This document shows, piece after piece, positions 1-7,536 of a stretch of 64,000 nucleotides of DNA. The DNA lies in assembly GCA_937898685.1 (NCBI GenBank), contig CALEJT010000010.1, forward strand, positions 1 through 64,000. Direction: 5' to 3'. The DNA comes from an uncultured Gammaproteobacteria bacterium. GTDB taxonomy: Bacteria; Pseudomonadota; Gammaproteobacteria; Pseudomonadales; Pseudohongiellaceae. Below the pieces are notes generated by a model. That model searched no databases. It worked only from the letters and a program-made list of their open reading frames with translations, and was not told the origin of the DNA. Each line of letters opens with the position of its first letter. Within the stretch, counting starts at the first letter, position 1. The translations under genes and the position numbers were made by a program.

Positions 1-1
1 A

Positions 2-373
2 CTGCAGCGCCTGCTGCTGTTCCTCAAGCTGTTGGCGGAAGGTGTGGGTGGCCAGACGGCAGTGCATCCGGGTTGTCTCGCGGGAGCCTTCATCTACGAG
101 CTGTCGCAGTTCGATTCGGAGATGCGTGCACTCTTGATGCAGGGCGTGCTCCATTGGCGAGCGATGATCGTTACACGTTTGAAACAAATCATCCCCTTGT
201 ATCCACCGCGTACGGAAGTGGATGTGGACGTGCTGGGTGATATGTTCACCTCGGCGATCGAGGGCGGCATCATGTTGGCGCGTCTCTTCGACAGTAACCA
301 ACCTATCTCTCAGCAAGTACTGGCCTTTCGCACTCACATCCGTTTGTTGTTCGAACCCGATCTGCGCGGCTGA
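2..373 (+). CDS. TetR/AcrR-family regulator, C-terminal part (cut by window edge)
   Basis: This is the 3' end of a gene that begins before the window; the frame is open from base 2 and an internal TTG at 32 is only an apparent start. The visible 123 residues contain no helix-turn-helix. They have the all-helical pattern of a TetR C-terminal ligand and dimer domain, with a segment reading HPGCLAGAFIYELSQFD, then GDMFTSAIEGGIMLAR, ending FEPDLRG. The family represses nearby genes and is released by a small ligand. The target cannot be told, because the DNA-binding half and upstream neighbours are missing. The next gene, on the same strand, has its own sigma-54 promoter, so this protein is not obviously its regulator. 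Confidence 0.7.
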   Translation: MQRLLLFLKLLAEGVGGQTAVHPGCLAGAFIYELSQFDSEMRALLMQGVLHWRAMIVTRLKQIIPLYPPRTEVDVDVLGDMFTSAIEGGIMLARLFDSNQPISQQVLAFRTHIRLLFEPDLRG

Positions 374-407
374 GCGACCACTTCATCGTCTCCTCACATT
401 GCCGCCG

Positions 408-424
408 TGCCTCGATCGGGTGCG
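408..424. promoter_or_regulatory. Weak NtrC-like enhancer site
   Basis: TGCCTC-N5-GGTGCG matches the NtrC palindrome TGCACC-N5-GGTGCA at 9 of 12 positions. A second GGTGCA half-site starts at 424. It lies about 160 bp upstream of the predicted sigma-54 start near 576, a plausible enhancer distance. The match is imperfect and could be chance. Confidence 0.3.
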
Positions 425-549
425 GTGCAGAGTCTTCTACCCCAAAGCAGGGCATCTGGAATCCATGACGCTGTGGCCTCCGCGCGTTCGCCCTGCGCAA
501 GTACCAACGAATTCAAGCAAAACGATCGATCCTGAATCGCGTCATGGCG

Positions 550-565
550 TGGCACGTCGCTTGCT
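550..565 (+). promoter_or_regulatory. Sigma-54 promoter (-24/-12)
   Basis: TGGCACGTCGCTTGCT fits the sigma-54 consensus TGGCACG-N4-TTGCW at every fixed position, with the GG and GC dinucleotides correctly spaced. The predicted start is near 576, giving a leader of about 46 nt before the ATG at 622. It lies in the 248 bp gap between the TetR fragment and the deacylase gene. An enhancer-binding activator such as NtrC would be needed. Confidence 0.7.
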
Positions 566-621
566 GTGCTTCTGAGGTTTTCAGCTCGTACCTGCAGAAG
601 GTTCGAACAAGAGGAGGAAGC

Positions 622-2277
622 ATGGTGTTACGTTCTTTGTTTGCCGCAGCGCCCTCGTTGTTGCAGCGCGGTTGTCTGAGTCTGGCGATCGGCTGCCTTT
701 GGGTCACGAGCGCCTGGGCGCAGGACTACGAAGTCTTGATCCGCGGTGGTCGCATCGTCGATGGCACCGGCAATCCCTGGTATTACGGTGACGTCGCCGT
801 CAACGACGGCAAGATCGCCGCCATCGGCAAGTTCGGTGATGCCGATGCCGCGCGCATCATCGATGCCACCGGCATGGTGGTTTCACCCGGCTTCATCGAT
901 CTGCACACGCACACCAACCTGCTCGGCAATCCGCTCGGACAAAGCAAGATCCGGCAGGGCGTGACGCTGGACGTGATGGGTGAGGGCGGCAGTGTCGCGC
1001 CGCGCGACGGTTTGCCGAACGATGGTGAACAGACCTGGACCACCTTCACCGAATACTTCGACCTGCTGGAGAAGCAGGGCATCGCGATGAACATCATCTC
1101 GCACGTCGGCGAAGGTCAGGTACGACGCGTGGTGAAGGGTTACGACCCGAGCCCCGCCACACCGGAAGAGCTCGAGAAGATGAAGGCGCTCGTCACGCGT
1201 TCACTGCGCGAGGGAGCGTGGGGCATCGTCAACATGTTCGAGAGTGGAGGTCCAGCCTACCCCGAAGAGACCCTGGCATTGGCGCAGGTGGTGGCTGATC
1301 ACGGCAGTGTCTACTTCTCGCACATCGGCAGCGAAGGTTATGAGCAGGAGAAGGAACTGGCCTTTGCGATGCGCGTGGCCGAGGAAGTCGGTCTGCCGGT
1401 GCACATCCTGCATCTGAAGATTCGCGGAGAGGAACTGTGGCCGAAACTGCCGGAGCAGGTGGCGATGCTCAACGCCGCGCGCGAACGTGGCCTCGACATC
1501 ACCGCGGACGTCTATCCCTACACGGCGATGAGTCATGGTTGGAATGCCAACTTTCCCGTATGGATGCGGGAGAAGGGGCCTGAGCAGTTCGCTGCCTATC
1601 TGAACGACTCGAGCTTGCGCGATCGCATCAAGAGTGATCCCGAGTTCATCGCCTTTTCGCAGGAACATGGCTGGTGGGAAGGCATCGCGATGTCGCGCGC
1701 ACGCTCACCGGAGCTCAAGCAGTATGAAGGCCTGCGCGTGGCGGAAATCGCCAAACTGCGCGGTGAAGCCGATCCGGCTGATACCTTGATCAGTCTGATG
1801 GCGATCGAAGGTGGCAGCATCGGTGGTGTGTTCCACAACCAGGATGAAGCGAATGTACGGCTCGTGTTGTCGCAACCCTGGGTGGCGCCGGCGAGCGATG
1901 GTTCCGCGGTCGACCTCGACGTGCAAGGCGTGCCGCATCCACGCAGCTTCGGCACCAATGCCCGCGTGCTCGGCAAGTACGTGCGCGAGGAAAAACTGCT
2001 GACGCTCGAAGACGCGATTCGCAAGATGACGAGTCTGCCGGCGCAGATTCTGGGCTTGCGCGAACGCGGCCAACTCGCACCGGGCTTCGCTGCCGACATC
2101 GTGGTGTTCGACCCCGAAGTCGTGCGCGACACCAACAGCTTCGAACAGCCCAAGTCCTATGCCATCGGCGTGCCCTACGTGTTGGTGAACGGCGTGCTCG
2201 TGATCGAAGGGGGCGAGCCCACGGGGCAGTTGCCCGGCAAGGTGCTGCGCGGGCCGGCCTACGTGAAGGACGACTAG
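622..2277 (+). CDS. Exported N-acyl-D-amino-acid deacylase-like amidohydrolase
   Basis: A 551-residue member of the D-aminoacylase branch of the amidohydrolase superfamily, expected to hydrolyse N-acylated amino acids or related amides. I start at ATG 622, which follows GAGGAGG and opens a Sec signal peptide of about 34 residues ending AWA-Q, so the enzyme should be periplasmic. The metal pair is visible as HTH at residues 95-97, and the catalytic Asp as SDG near 426. In characterised D-aminoacylases a Cys in an NCGFS-like motif bridges the metals. Here the aligned stretch reads MGEGGS (about 119-124), so that Cys is replaced, perhaps by Glu 121. Exact substrate is unknown. The consensus sigma-54 promoter just upstream suggests nitrogen-linked expression. 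Confidence 0.8.
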   Translation: MVLRSLFAAAPSLLQRGCLSLAIGCLWVTSAWAQDYEVLIRGGRIVDGTGNPWYYGDVAVNDGKIAAIGKFGDADAARIIDATGMVVSPGFIDLHTHTNLLGNPLGQSKIRQGVTLDVMGEGGSVAPRDGLPNDGEQTWTTFTEYFDLLEKQGIAMNIISHVGEGQVRRVVKGYDPSPATPEELEKMKALVTRSLREGAWGIVNMFESGGPAYPEETLALAQVVADHGSVYFSHIGSEGYEQEKELAFAMRVAEEVGLPVHILHLKIRGEELWPKLPEQVAMLNAARERGLDITADVYPYTAMSHGWNANFPVWMREKGPEQFAAYLNDSSLRDRIKSDPEFIAFSQEHGWWEGIAMSRARSPELKQYEGLRVAEIAKLRGEADPADTLISLMAIEGGSIGGVFHNQDEANVRLVLSQPWVAPASDGSAVDLDVQGVPHPRSFGTNARVLGKYVREEKLLTLEDAIRKMTSLPAQILGLRERGQLAPGFAADIVVFDPEVVRDTNSFEQPKSYAIGVPYVLVNGVLVIEGGEPTGQLPGKVLRGPAYVKDD

Positions 2278-2278
2278 A

Positions 2279-3079
2279 TCAACCGTAGCGCGGCGATCGT
2301 TTTTCGTAGAAGGCGGCGACGCCTTCGATGCGATCAGGCCCTTCGATGCAACGTTTGTAGAGCTCGATCTCGCGGCGATAACCGCTGACGAGATCGCTGC
2401 TCAGCGTGGCATTGAGTGCCTGCTTCACCTGACGGATTGCCAGCGGTGAAGCCGCCTTGATGCGGCGCGCAGCGTCGAGCGTCGTTTCCAGCAGCTCCGC
2501 CTGCGGCACCACCTTCGTCAACACACCCCACTGCAGGGCTTCCTCGGCAGAGAACACCGCGCCCGTCATACAGAGTTCCTTCGCACGGGCGAGCCCCACG
2601 GCCCGCGGCAACCACTGCGTGCCGAGTGCGCCGGGAATGAAACCCAACTTGGGTTCGGGGAAGCAGAAACGCGCCTCGGGACAGCCATAGGCGAAGTCGC
2701 AGTTCAACACCAGCTCCAAACCACCACCGAAGGCGGTGCCGTTGACGGCGGCGATCACGGGAATGGGGCAGTCGTGCATGGCGAGCATCATCTGCTCGAG
2801 CACGGCGTGTTGCCGCAGCCAAGTGTCGGTGCTGATGCCGTGACGTTCCTTGAGGTCGGCGCCGGCACAGAAGCTGAGTTCCCCACTGCCCGTCAGCACC
2901 ACCACCTTGTATGGCGTGCTGTCGACGTAGAGCGCCTGCCAAAGCTCGAGCAGTTCCTTCGTCATCACCGTATCGAGCGCATTGCGTACGGCAGGCCGAT
3001 GCAGGGTGAGCAGCAGGATGTCCTCGTCGACGACGCTGGGGACGAGAGTGGCGAATTGTCGGGTGTGCAAGGCAGTCAT
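2279..3079 (-). CDS. Enoyl-CoA hydratase/isomerase family protein
   Basis: A 266-residue crotonase-fold protein. The oxyanion-hole and CoA segments are clear: SFCAGADLKER and AFGGGLELVLNCDFAYG. Both catalytic Glu positions of true hydratases are present, one in GGGLELVL and one in FPEPKLGFIPGALGTQ, so hydration of an enoyl-CoA is plausible. The C-terminal helix region ends FYEKRSPRYG, typical of the family. ATG 3079 gives a normal N-terminus; an in-frame GTG at 3091 would add four residues, and neither has a strong ribosome site. It converges on the deacylase gene with 1 bp between them. The acyl substrate cannot be told. Confidence 0.85.
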   Translation of the reverse strand: MTALHTRQFATLVPSVVDEDILLLTLHRPAVRNALDTVMTKELLELWQALYVDSTPYKVVVLTGSGELSFCAGADLKERHGISTDTWLRQHAVLEQMMLAMHDCPIPVIAAVNGTAFGGGLELVLNCDFAYGCPEARFCFPEPKLGFIPGALGTQWLPRAVGLARAKELCMTGAVFSAEEALQWGVLTKVVPQAELLETTLDAARRIKAASPLAIRQVKQALNATLSSDLVSGYRREIELYKRCIEGPDRIEGVAAFYEKRSPRYG

Positions 3080-3124
3080 GACAGATTCCACGCATGAGTG
3101 AAGGCGTGGATTCTAAGAAAGAAC

Positions 3125-3739
3125 TCAGCTCTGCGCGAAGGCCTTCTCCACCAGCGCCTCGATCGCCCACTGCCGCACCTTGCGCGCCTGCGCGTCGCTC
3201 AACTGCAGCACGTCCTTGCATACCACGTGCGACTCCGTGCCGAGCACGATCGCCAGCGCCCGGCAGAGCAGACGATAGTCCGCATCGCGCAGTTTCCTGC
3301 GCTGCGGCGCGAGCGCCGCCTCGATCAGCGGGGTGCGGCGGTTCTGCCGCAGCGGCACGCTGGTTGCGTCCTCGCTCGTGCTGGCACGCAGTGACTGACT
3401 GAGCATCGTGCGCAGCGCGGTTTCGTTGCGCCTGATCATTTCCTCGAAGGAGGCGTCGAGATGCTTCAGGCGTGCGACTGGATCGTCACCGACGCGCGCA
3501 TCGGCATACAGCGTCGCAGGTTCCGGCGTATCGAGATCGAGCGCCGCCTCGAGCAGCAGCGCATCGATGTTCGGGAAATAACGATAGGCCGTGGCGCGCG
3601 ACACCAAGGCCTCCGCCGCGACTTCTTCCAGCGTCAGGTTGCTGCGCGTCTGCAGCAATCGACGCGCCGCGAGCAGCAGATCCTTGCGCGTGCGATGACG
3701 CTGGTTGCTGCGACGGCCTGCTGCGGTGTTGCGACTCAT
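3125..3739 (-). CDS. TetR-family transcriptional regulator
   Basis: A 204-residue regulator. The N-terminal helix-turn-helix is visible at about residues 15-60: RKDLLLAARRLLQ, then LTLEEVAAEALVSRATAYRYFPNIDALL. The helical C-terminus should bind an effector. Its ATG (3739) overlaps the stop of the upstream SnoaL-like gene in an ATGA, so the two are translationally coupled and cotranscribed. The likely operator is the palindrome at 4211-4226 in front of the operon, which would make this an autorepressor. A 45 bp gap separates it from the hydratase gene downstream on the same strand, so all three could share a transcript. Confidence 0.85.
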   Translation of the reverse strand: MSRNTAAGRRSNQRHRTRKDLLLAARRLLQTRSNLTLEEVAAEALVSRATAYRYFPNIDALLLEAALDLDTPEPATLYADARVGDDPVARLKHLDASFEEMIRRNETALRTMLSQSLRASTSEDATSVPLRQNRRTPLIEAALAPQRRKLRDADYRLLCRALAIVLGTESHVVCKDVLQLSDAQARKVRQWAIEALVEKAFAQS

Positions 3740-4173
3740 GCCGCCTCCGCCGCAGGCGCACCCAGCTGCTGCAGGATGGCGGCGAGATCCAGCCACACGT
3801 TCTCACGCCGGATCTGCCCGTCCAGCGAGAACTCGAGCACGTGCAGCAAGCGGAAGGAGAGTGGACGGTCGTTGCCCTCGATGCCGAAGGGACGGCCGGG
3901 TGCGCGACCACTCCAGAGTGATTCGTCCACCATGAAGCTGTCGCCGTAATAGCGCCGAAGCGTCTTCACTTCGCCATGGCTCAGGTCCTGGAACAATGCT
4001 TCATAAAAGCGACGCGCACCGTCATGGCCGTAGGCGGGGCCGGTGGGCAGTCCAACGATGTCGTGCTCGACGTCATCGGTGAGCGTGGCGAGAACGCCTT
4101 CGACGTCGTCACGGGCTTCGTAGCCGAAGTGTTCATCCAATTTGCGATCCATCTCTGCGGGCGTGAGGGCCAT
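3736..4173 (-). CDS. SnoaL-like / nuclear transport factor 2-fold protein
   Basis: A 145-residue cytosolic protein of the SnoaL-like (NTF2) fold. Features are an N-terminal helix (MDRKLDEHFGYEARDDVEGVLATLTDDVEHDIVG), a hydrophobic cone with GHDGARRFYEALF, and LSFRLLHVLEFSLDGQIRRENVWLD near the end. Proteins of this fold act as cyclases, isomerases or ligand binders, and the substrate is not predictable. The start at 4173 follows an AAGGAG ribosome site. It is the first gene of a coupled pair with a TetR regulator, suggesting that it handles or senses the regulator's ligand. Confidence 0.75.
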   Translation of the reverse strand: MALTPAEMDRKLDEHFGYEARDDVEGVLATLTDDVEHDIVGLPTGPAYGHDGARRFYEALFQDLSHGEVKTLRRYYGDSFMVDESLWSGRAPGRPFGIEGNDRPLSFRLLHVLEFSLDGQIRRENVWLDLAAILQQLGAPAAEAA

Positions 4174-4210
4174 GGCCGGTCTCCTTCTTGTTGAGATGCG
4201 AGGACTTTAA

Positions 4211-4226
4211 TGAGACAAAAGTCTCA
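4211..4226. promoter_or_regulatory. Palindromic operator, likely for the adjacent TetR
   Basis: TGAGAC-AAAA-GTCTCA is a perfect inverted repeat with 6 bp arms, flanked by weaker symmetric CTTTA/TAAAG. On the minus strand it sits between TTTACA and ATTAAA, possible -35 and -10 elements with a short spacer. Binding there would block the SnoaL-TetR promoter. Confidence 0.55.
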
Positions 4227-4279
4227 TGTAAAGAGTCTTGTTGCATGTGGAGCGCGCGTGGCCGTGCGTGGGGAGAGGC

Positions 4280-4603
4280 TCAGGCGGAGCCGCATGCAGC
4301 GAGAAAGGTGCTGATTTCTGCGGTATTGCGAGGACGCACCAGACGTCGAACTTCGCGCCCGTCGTGCAGCAGGATGAGGGTGGGCCAGAGTTTCACAGCA
4401 TAACTGCGGCCGAGACGCAGGCCCTTGCCGTCCTGGATGCGCAGATGGAGAAGGTCGGGTCGTTCCGCCAGCGCTGCGGCGATCGAGGGCGTTGCGGCGT
4501 GACAGATGCCGCAACCGTTGCTGCCGAACTCGAGCAGCAGCCAGCCGCGGGAAGCATCGAGATTGGCGCGCTCGGGCGCATCAAAGGAGTAGGGCGGCAA
4601 CAT
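4280..4603 (-). CDS. Thioredoxin-like protein
   Basis: A 107-residue thioredoxin-fold protein without signal peptide, so probably cytosolic. The active site reads GSNGCGICHAA: the CxxC is kept as CGIC, but the usual Trp before it is Gly and the usual Pro is Ile. The cis-Pro loop is present as KLWPTLILLHDGREV. It should be redox active, with altered potential or partner choice compared with standard WCGPC thioredoxins. It lies alone between the SnoaL-TetR promoter and an SGNH hydrolase, both on the same strand, with no clear functional link. Confidence 0.8.
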   Translation of the reverse strand: MLPPYSFDAPERANLDASRGWLLLEFGSNGCGICHAATPSIAAALAERPDLLHLRIQDGKGLRLGRSYAVKLWPTLILLHDGREVRRLVRPRNTAEISTFLAACGSA

Positions 4604-4657
4604 ACGGTTTCCTCACATTCAGCAGACCGTGCGTTGCCGCCGAGTTGCTGTGTCGTG

Positions 4658-5602
4658 TCAATCCAACAGTGCGCGCAGATCCGCGTTCACCGCTTCGGCC
4701 CAGAGTCTGTAGCCTTCGGGCGAAGGATGCAGACCATCGCTCATGATCGACGTCGGAATGGTGCCATCCGGCGCCAGGAAGATGTGGCCGATGTCCTTGT
4801 AGAACACCTTTTCGCCATCGTGCAGCCGGCTGATGATGCTGTTGATCTCGGCGATCTGTGGACGCAGGGGGCTATCCGGCGTCGCACGCGGGAATACACC
4901 GAGCAGCAGAATCTTCGCTTCGGGGAAATGACGCTGCAGTGACAGCACCACCGCACCGATGCCTTCTGCGATCTCTCCTGCAAGATGTGTGCGCGTGTTG
5001 TTGGTGCCGATCATCAACATAACCGCTTTCGGGTTGAACCCTTCGCCTTCTCCGTTGTCCAGACGATAGAGGACCCCTTGCGTGGTATCGCCGGCGATGC
5101 CGAAGTTGGCCACCTTGAGATCGCCGAAGTATTCGTCGAATACGGCTTTGCCGGCATAGGGACCGCTTTCGTTACGCCACCAGTCGGTAATCGAATCGCC
5201 CATGAACAACACGTCGATGTTGCCCGCCTGAGCCACTCGTTTGTTGTCTTCGTGCTTGGCCTGAAAGTTTGGCGAAAGATTGGGAATGATCGCGGTATTG
5301 ACTGCATGAGGATCGATTTCGATCAGCCAGGGATAGGCGTCCACGATGGCCTTGTCGGCTGCGGGTAATTTGGCCTTGAAGTCGGCGACGAGTGCCTGCA
5401 CATGCGCGAGCTCGGCTTCGCTTGGTCGCGGCATCACAACAGCGTCGGGTACTGGTGCCGGTGGAATTTGGCGTGGTTGCGCAATACCGGCGTTCATGAA
5501 CGTCATACCGAGCAACAGACACAGACCGGAGCCGATCTTGTGCAGTCTGCCGGCGGAACGCTGCGGGCCGTGGCGATGGCTAAGGTGTAGGACAGGTGGC
5601 AT
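4658..5602 (-). CDS. Exported SGNH/GDSL hydrolase
   Basis: A 314-residue esterase-type hydrolase. A long N-region precedes a hydrophobic signal segment (GLCLLLGMTFMNAGIAQ), so it is likely periplasmic or surface located. All SGNH blocks are visible: block I MGDSITDWW with the nucleophile Ser, block II NFGIAGDTTQGVLYRL with the oxyanion Gly, block III MIGTNNT with the Asn, and block V DGLHPSPEGYRLWAE with Asp and His. The pattern resembles the platelet-activating-factor acetylhydrolase group. Substrate is likely an acetyl ester on a glycan or lipid, but this is inference. It is transcribed away from opgGH. Confidence 0.85.
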   Translation of the reverse strand: MPPVLHLSHRHGPQRSAGRLHKIGSGLCLLLGMTFMNAGIAQPRQIPPAPVPDAVVMPRPSEAELAHVQALVADFKAKLPAADKAIVDAYPWLIEIDPHAVNTAIIPNLSPNFQAKHEDNKRVAQAGNIDVLFMGDSITDWWRNESGPYAGKAVFDEYFGDLKVANFGIAGDTTQGVLYRLDNGEGEGFNPKAVMLMIGTNNTRTHLAGEIAEGIGAVVLSLQRHFPEAKILLLGVFPRATPDSPLRPQIAEINSIISRLHDGEKVFYKDIGHIFLAPDGTIPTSIMSDGLHPSPEGYRLWAEAVNADLRALLD

Positions 5603-5766
5603 TGGGAGTTCCTCGTTGTTGTTATTTGGTTGTGAGGTGAAGGTCGATTCTACCCGGCAAGATTTACATGGCCAGTGTAGGAATTTACTGCAATTTCGGG
5701 TCTTTGCCGCTCGAAAAATTTGGAGTTAAGCTTGCGCGCCGCGGACTTGCCCGGCTTCGAAAAGCT

Positions 5767-5782
5767 GGCAAGGAAAATGCAA
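5767..5782 (+). promoter_or_regulatory. Possible sigma-54-like element upstream of opgG
   Basis: TGGCAAGGAAAATGCA matches the sigma-54 consensus at 10 of 12 fixed positions; the mismatches are A for C in -24 and A for T in -12. It lies about 110 bp before opgG. Considered weak because the gene normally uses sigma-70. Confidence 0.2.
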
Positions 5783-5892
5783 AGCCTTGCTCAGGTTGGG
5801 CAGGTCCTGCGTCATGTCGTGTTGTGAGTACGGCTCTGCCGTGCATCAGGCACTGCAGGCCGTGTATTAACGCGTTCTACAAGGATACTAAG

Positions 5893-7536
5893 GTGAAACG
5901 TTGTTCGGCCTGGATACTTGTAACTTCTCTTCTGTCTTTGGTTGGCGCCCCTTACAGCTTGGGGGCGGAGGCAACCGCAACGGAGTCCGCTCCCGTTGAG
6001 CCTCCGCCATCCGTCCCTGCTACGGCTGATCCTGCTACGGAAGCTTCTGCGGAACAGATAGCTCCCGAGGATCATCCGCAGCTGACCCTGGCGCCTGCGA
6101 TGAAACCCTTCGATCGCCAATGGTTGATCGATCATGCGCGGCAGCTCGCCACGCAGGAATTCAGCCCGAGGGTGATTCCAGAATCGAGCCCCCTCAGGCA
6201 GATGACCTACGACGAATACCGCGCCATCGTCTTCAATCCCAATTCGGCGATCTGGGCGCGGCAAGACCGCAACTTCATCGTCGAATTGTTCTATCCGGGG
6301 TTCATGTTCACGAACCCGATCCACTTGAACGTGGTGCAGGATGGCACCGCGCGCCGGGTGGAGTTCAGCCCCAGGGTGTTTTCGTTCTGGGGTGAACCCG
6401 CCATGAAATACCAGAATGAAATCGCCGATGGTTATTCCGGTTTCCGGCTGGCCTATCCACTCAACAAGGTGGATTCGGCGAGCGAGTTCCTGGTGTTCCA
6501 GGGCGCCAGTTATTTCCGTTCGCTCGGACGTGATCAGTTCTATGGCCTGTCCGCGCGTGGCCTCGCGGTGAATACGGCGCGACCGGAAGGTGAGGAATTT
6601 CCGTACTTCTCCGAATTCTGGATCGAAGAACCGCCGTCCGCCGCGCAGGAAATCGTGGTGCATGCCTTGCTGGAAAGTCAGTCGGTGACGGGCGCCTATA
6701 CCTTCCGCGCCAAGCCGGGCGTGACCACCACGATCGACGTGGAAGCCTCTCTCTTCGCGCGCCGCGAGCTCACGCATTACGGTCTCGCGCCGCTGACCTC
6801 GATGTTCCTGTTCGATGCCACCAATCACACGCGCTTCGACGACTATCGCCCCGCAGTGCATGACTCGGATGGACTGTCCATCTGGAACACGAACGGTGAA
6901 AAGCTGTGGCGGCCGCTCGCCAACCCTCAGACCTTGCAGGTCTCCGCCTTCGTCGGTGCCAGTCCGCGCGGTTTCGGGCTGATGCAACGCAATCAGGCTT
7001 TCAGCGATTTCGAAGACAACGAAGCGCGTTACGAGAAACGGCCTTCGGTGTGGATCGAACCGCTGGGGCAGTGGGGCGAAGGCCACGTGCAGTTGGTCGA
7101 GATTCCTGCCGACGAAGAGATCTACGACAACATCGTCGCCTTCTGGCAGCCGGCGCAGCCGCTGAAGCCGGGTACGCCGTTGACGCTGTCCTACCGCATG
7201 CATTGGGGGCGCGATCTGCCCGAGCCCAGCGCCGAAGGCATCATAGTCGACACGCGCCAGGGCGCAGTCCCGCGCGCCAACCGCGTGAGTGAAACGGAAC
7301 GAGTGTTCTCGGTGGACTTCCATGCCGCCGAGTTTCCGAGTGATCTCGAAGTGCACTTCACTTCGAGTGCGGGTGTGGTCACCGATGCACGCGGTGAGTA
7401 CATCCAAAGTCGTGGGGTATACCGTGTTTATCTGAAGTTCGATCCTCAGCAGGAATCAGTGGCGGAGCTCAGAATGATGCTCACGCACGAAGGCAAGCAG
7501 TGGGGTGAGACATGGCTATACCGCTGGACACGCTAG
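5893..7536 (+). CDS. opgG: Periplasmic glucans biosynthesis protein OpgG
   Basis: A 547-residue OpgG/MdoG protein, needed to build the osmoregulated periplasmic glucans, probably adding beta-1,6 branches to the backbone made by OpgH. I choose GTG 5893, after AAGG, because it opens a Sec signal peptide (about 24 residues ending SLG-AEA); the open frame extends upstream to 5668 but that part looks non-coding. A Pro/Ala-rich linker follows the signal, then the conserved YRAIVFNPNSAIW and FIVELFYPGFMF segments. A C-terminal Ig-like domain starts around residue 420. Its 3' end overlaps opgH by 25 bp in another frame, the usual opgGH arrangement with tight coupling. Confidence 0.93.
   Translation: MKRCSAWILVTSLLSLVGAPYSLGAEATATESAPVEPPPSVPATADPATEASAEQIAPEDHPQLTLAPAMKPFDRQWLIDHARQLATQEFSPRVIPESSPLRQMTYDEYRAIVFNPNSAIWARQDRNFIVELFYPGFMFTNPIHLNVVQDGTARRVEFSPRVFSFWGEPAMKYQNEIADGYSGFRLAYPLNKVDSASEFLVFQGASYFRSLGRDQFYGLSARGLAVNTARPEGEEFPYFSEFWIEEPPSAAQEIVVHALLESQSVTGAYTFRAKPGVTTTIDVEASLFARRELTHYGLAPLTSMFLFDATNHTRFDDYRPAVHDSDGLSIWNTNGEKLWRPLANPQTLQVSAFVGASPRGFGLMQRNQAFSDFEDNEARYEKRPSVWIEPLGQWGEGHVQLVEIPADEEIYDNIVAFWQPAQPLKPGTPLTLSYRMHWGRDLPEPSAEGIIVDTRQGAVPRANRVSETERVFSVDFHAAEFPSDLEVHFTSSAGVVTDARGEYIQSRGVYRVYLKFDPQQESVAELRMMLTHEGKQWGETWLYRWTR

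Noticed and set aside
3080..3091. GTG start for the enoyl-CoA hydratase
   Set aside because: It adds only MESV with no better ribosome site; ATG 3079 gives the usual N-terminus.
5668..5892. N-terminal extension of opgG
   Set aside because: The added 75 residues lack family similarity and would bury the signal peptide.
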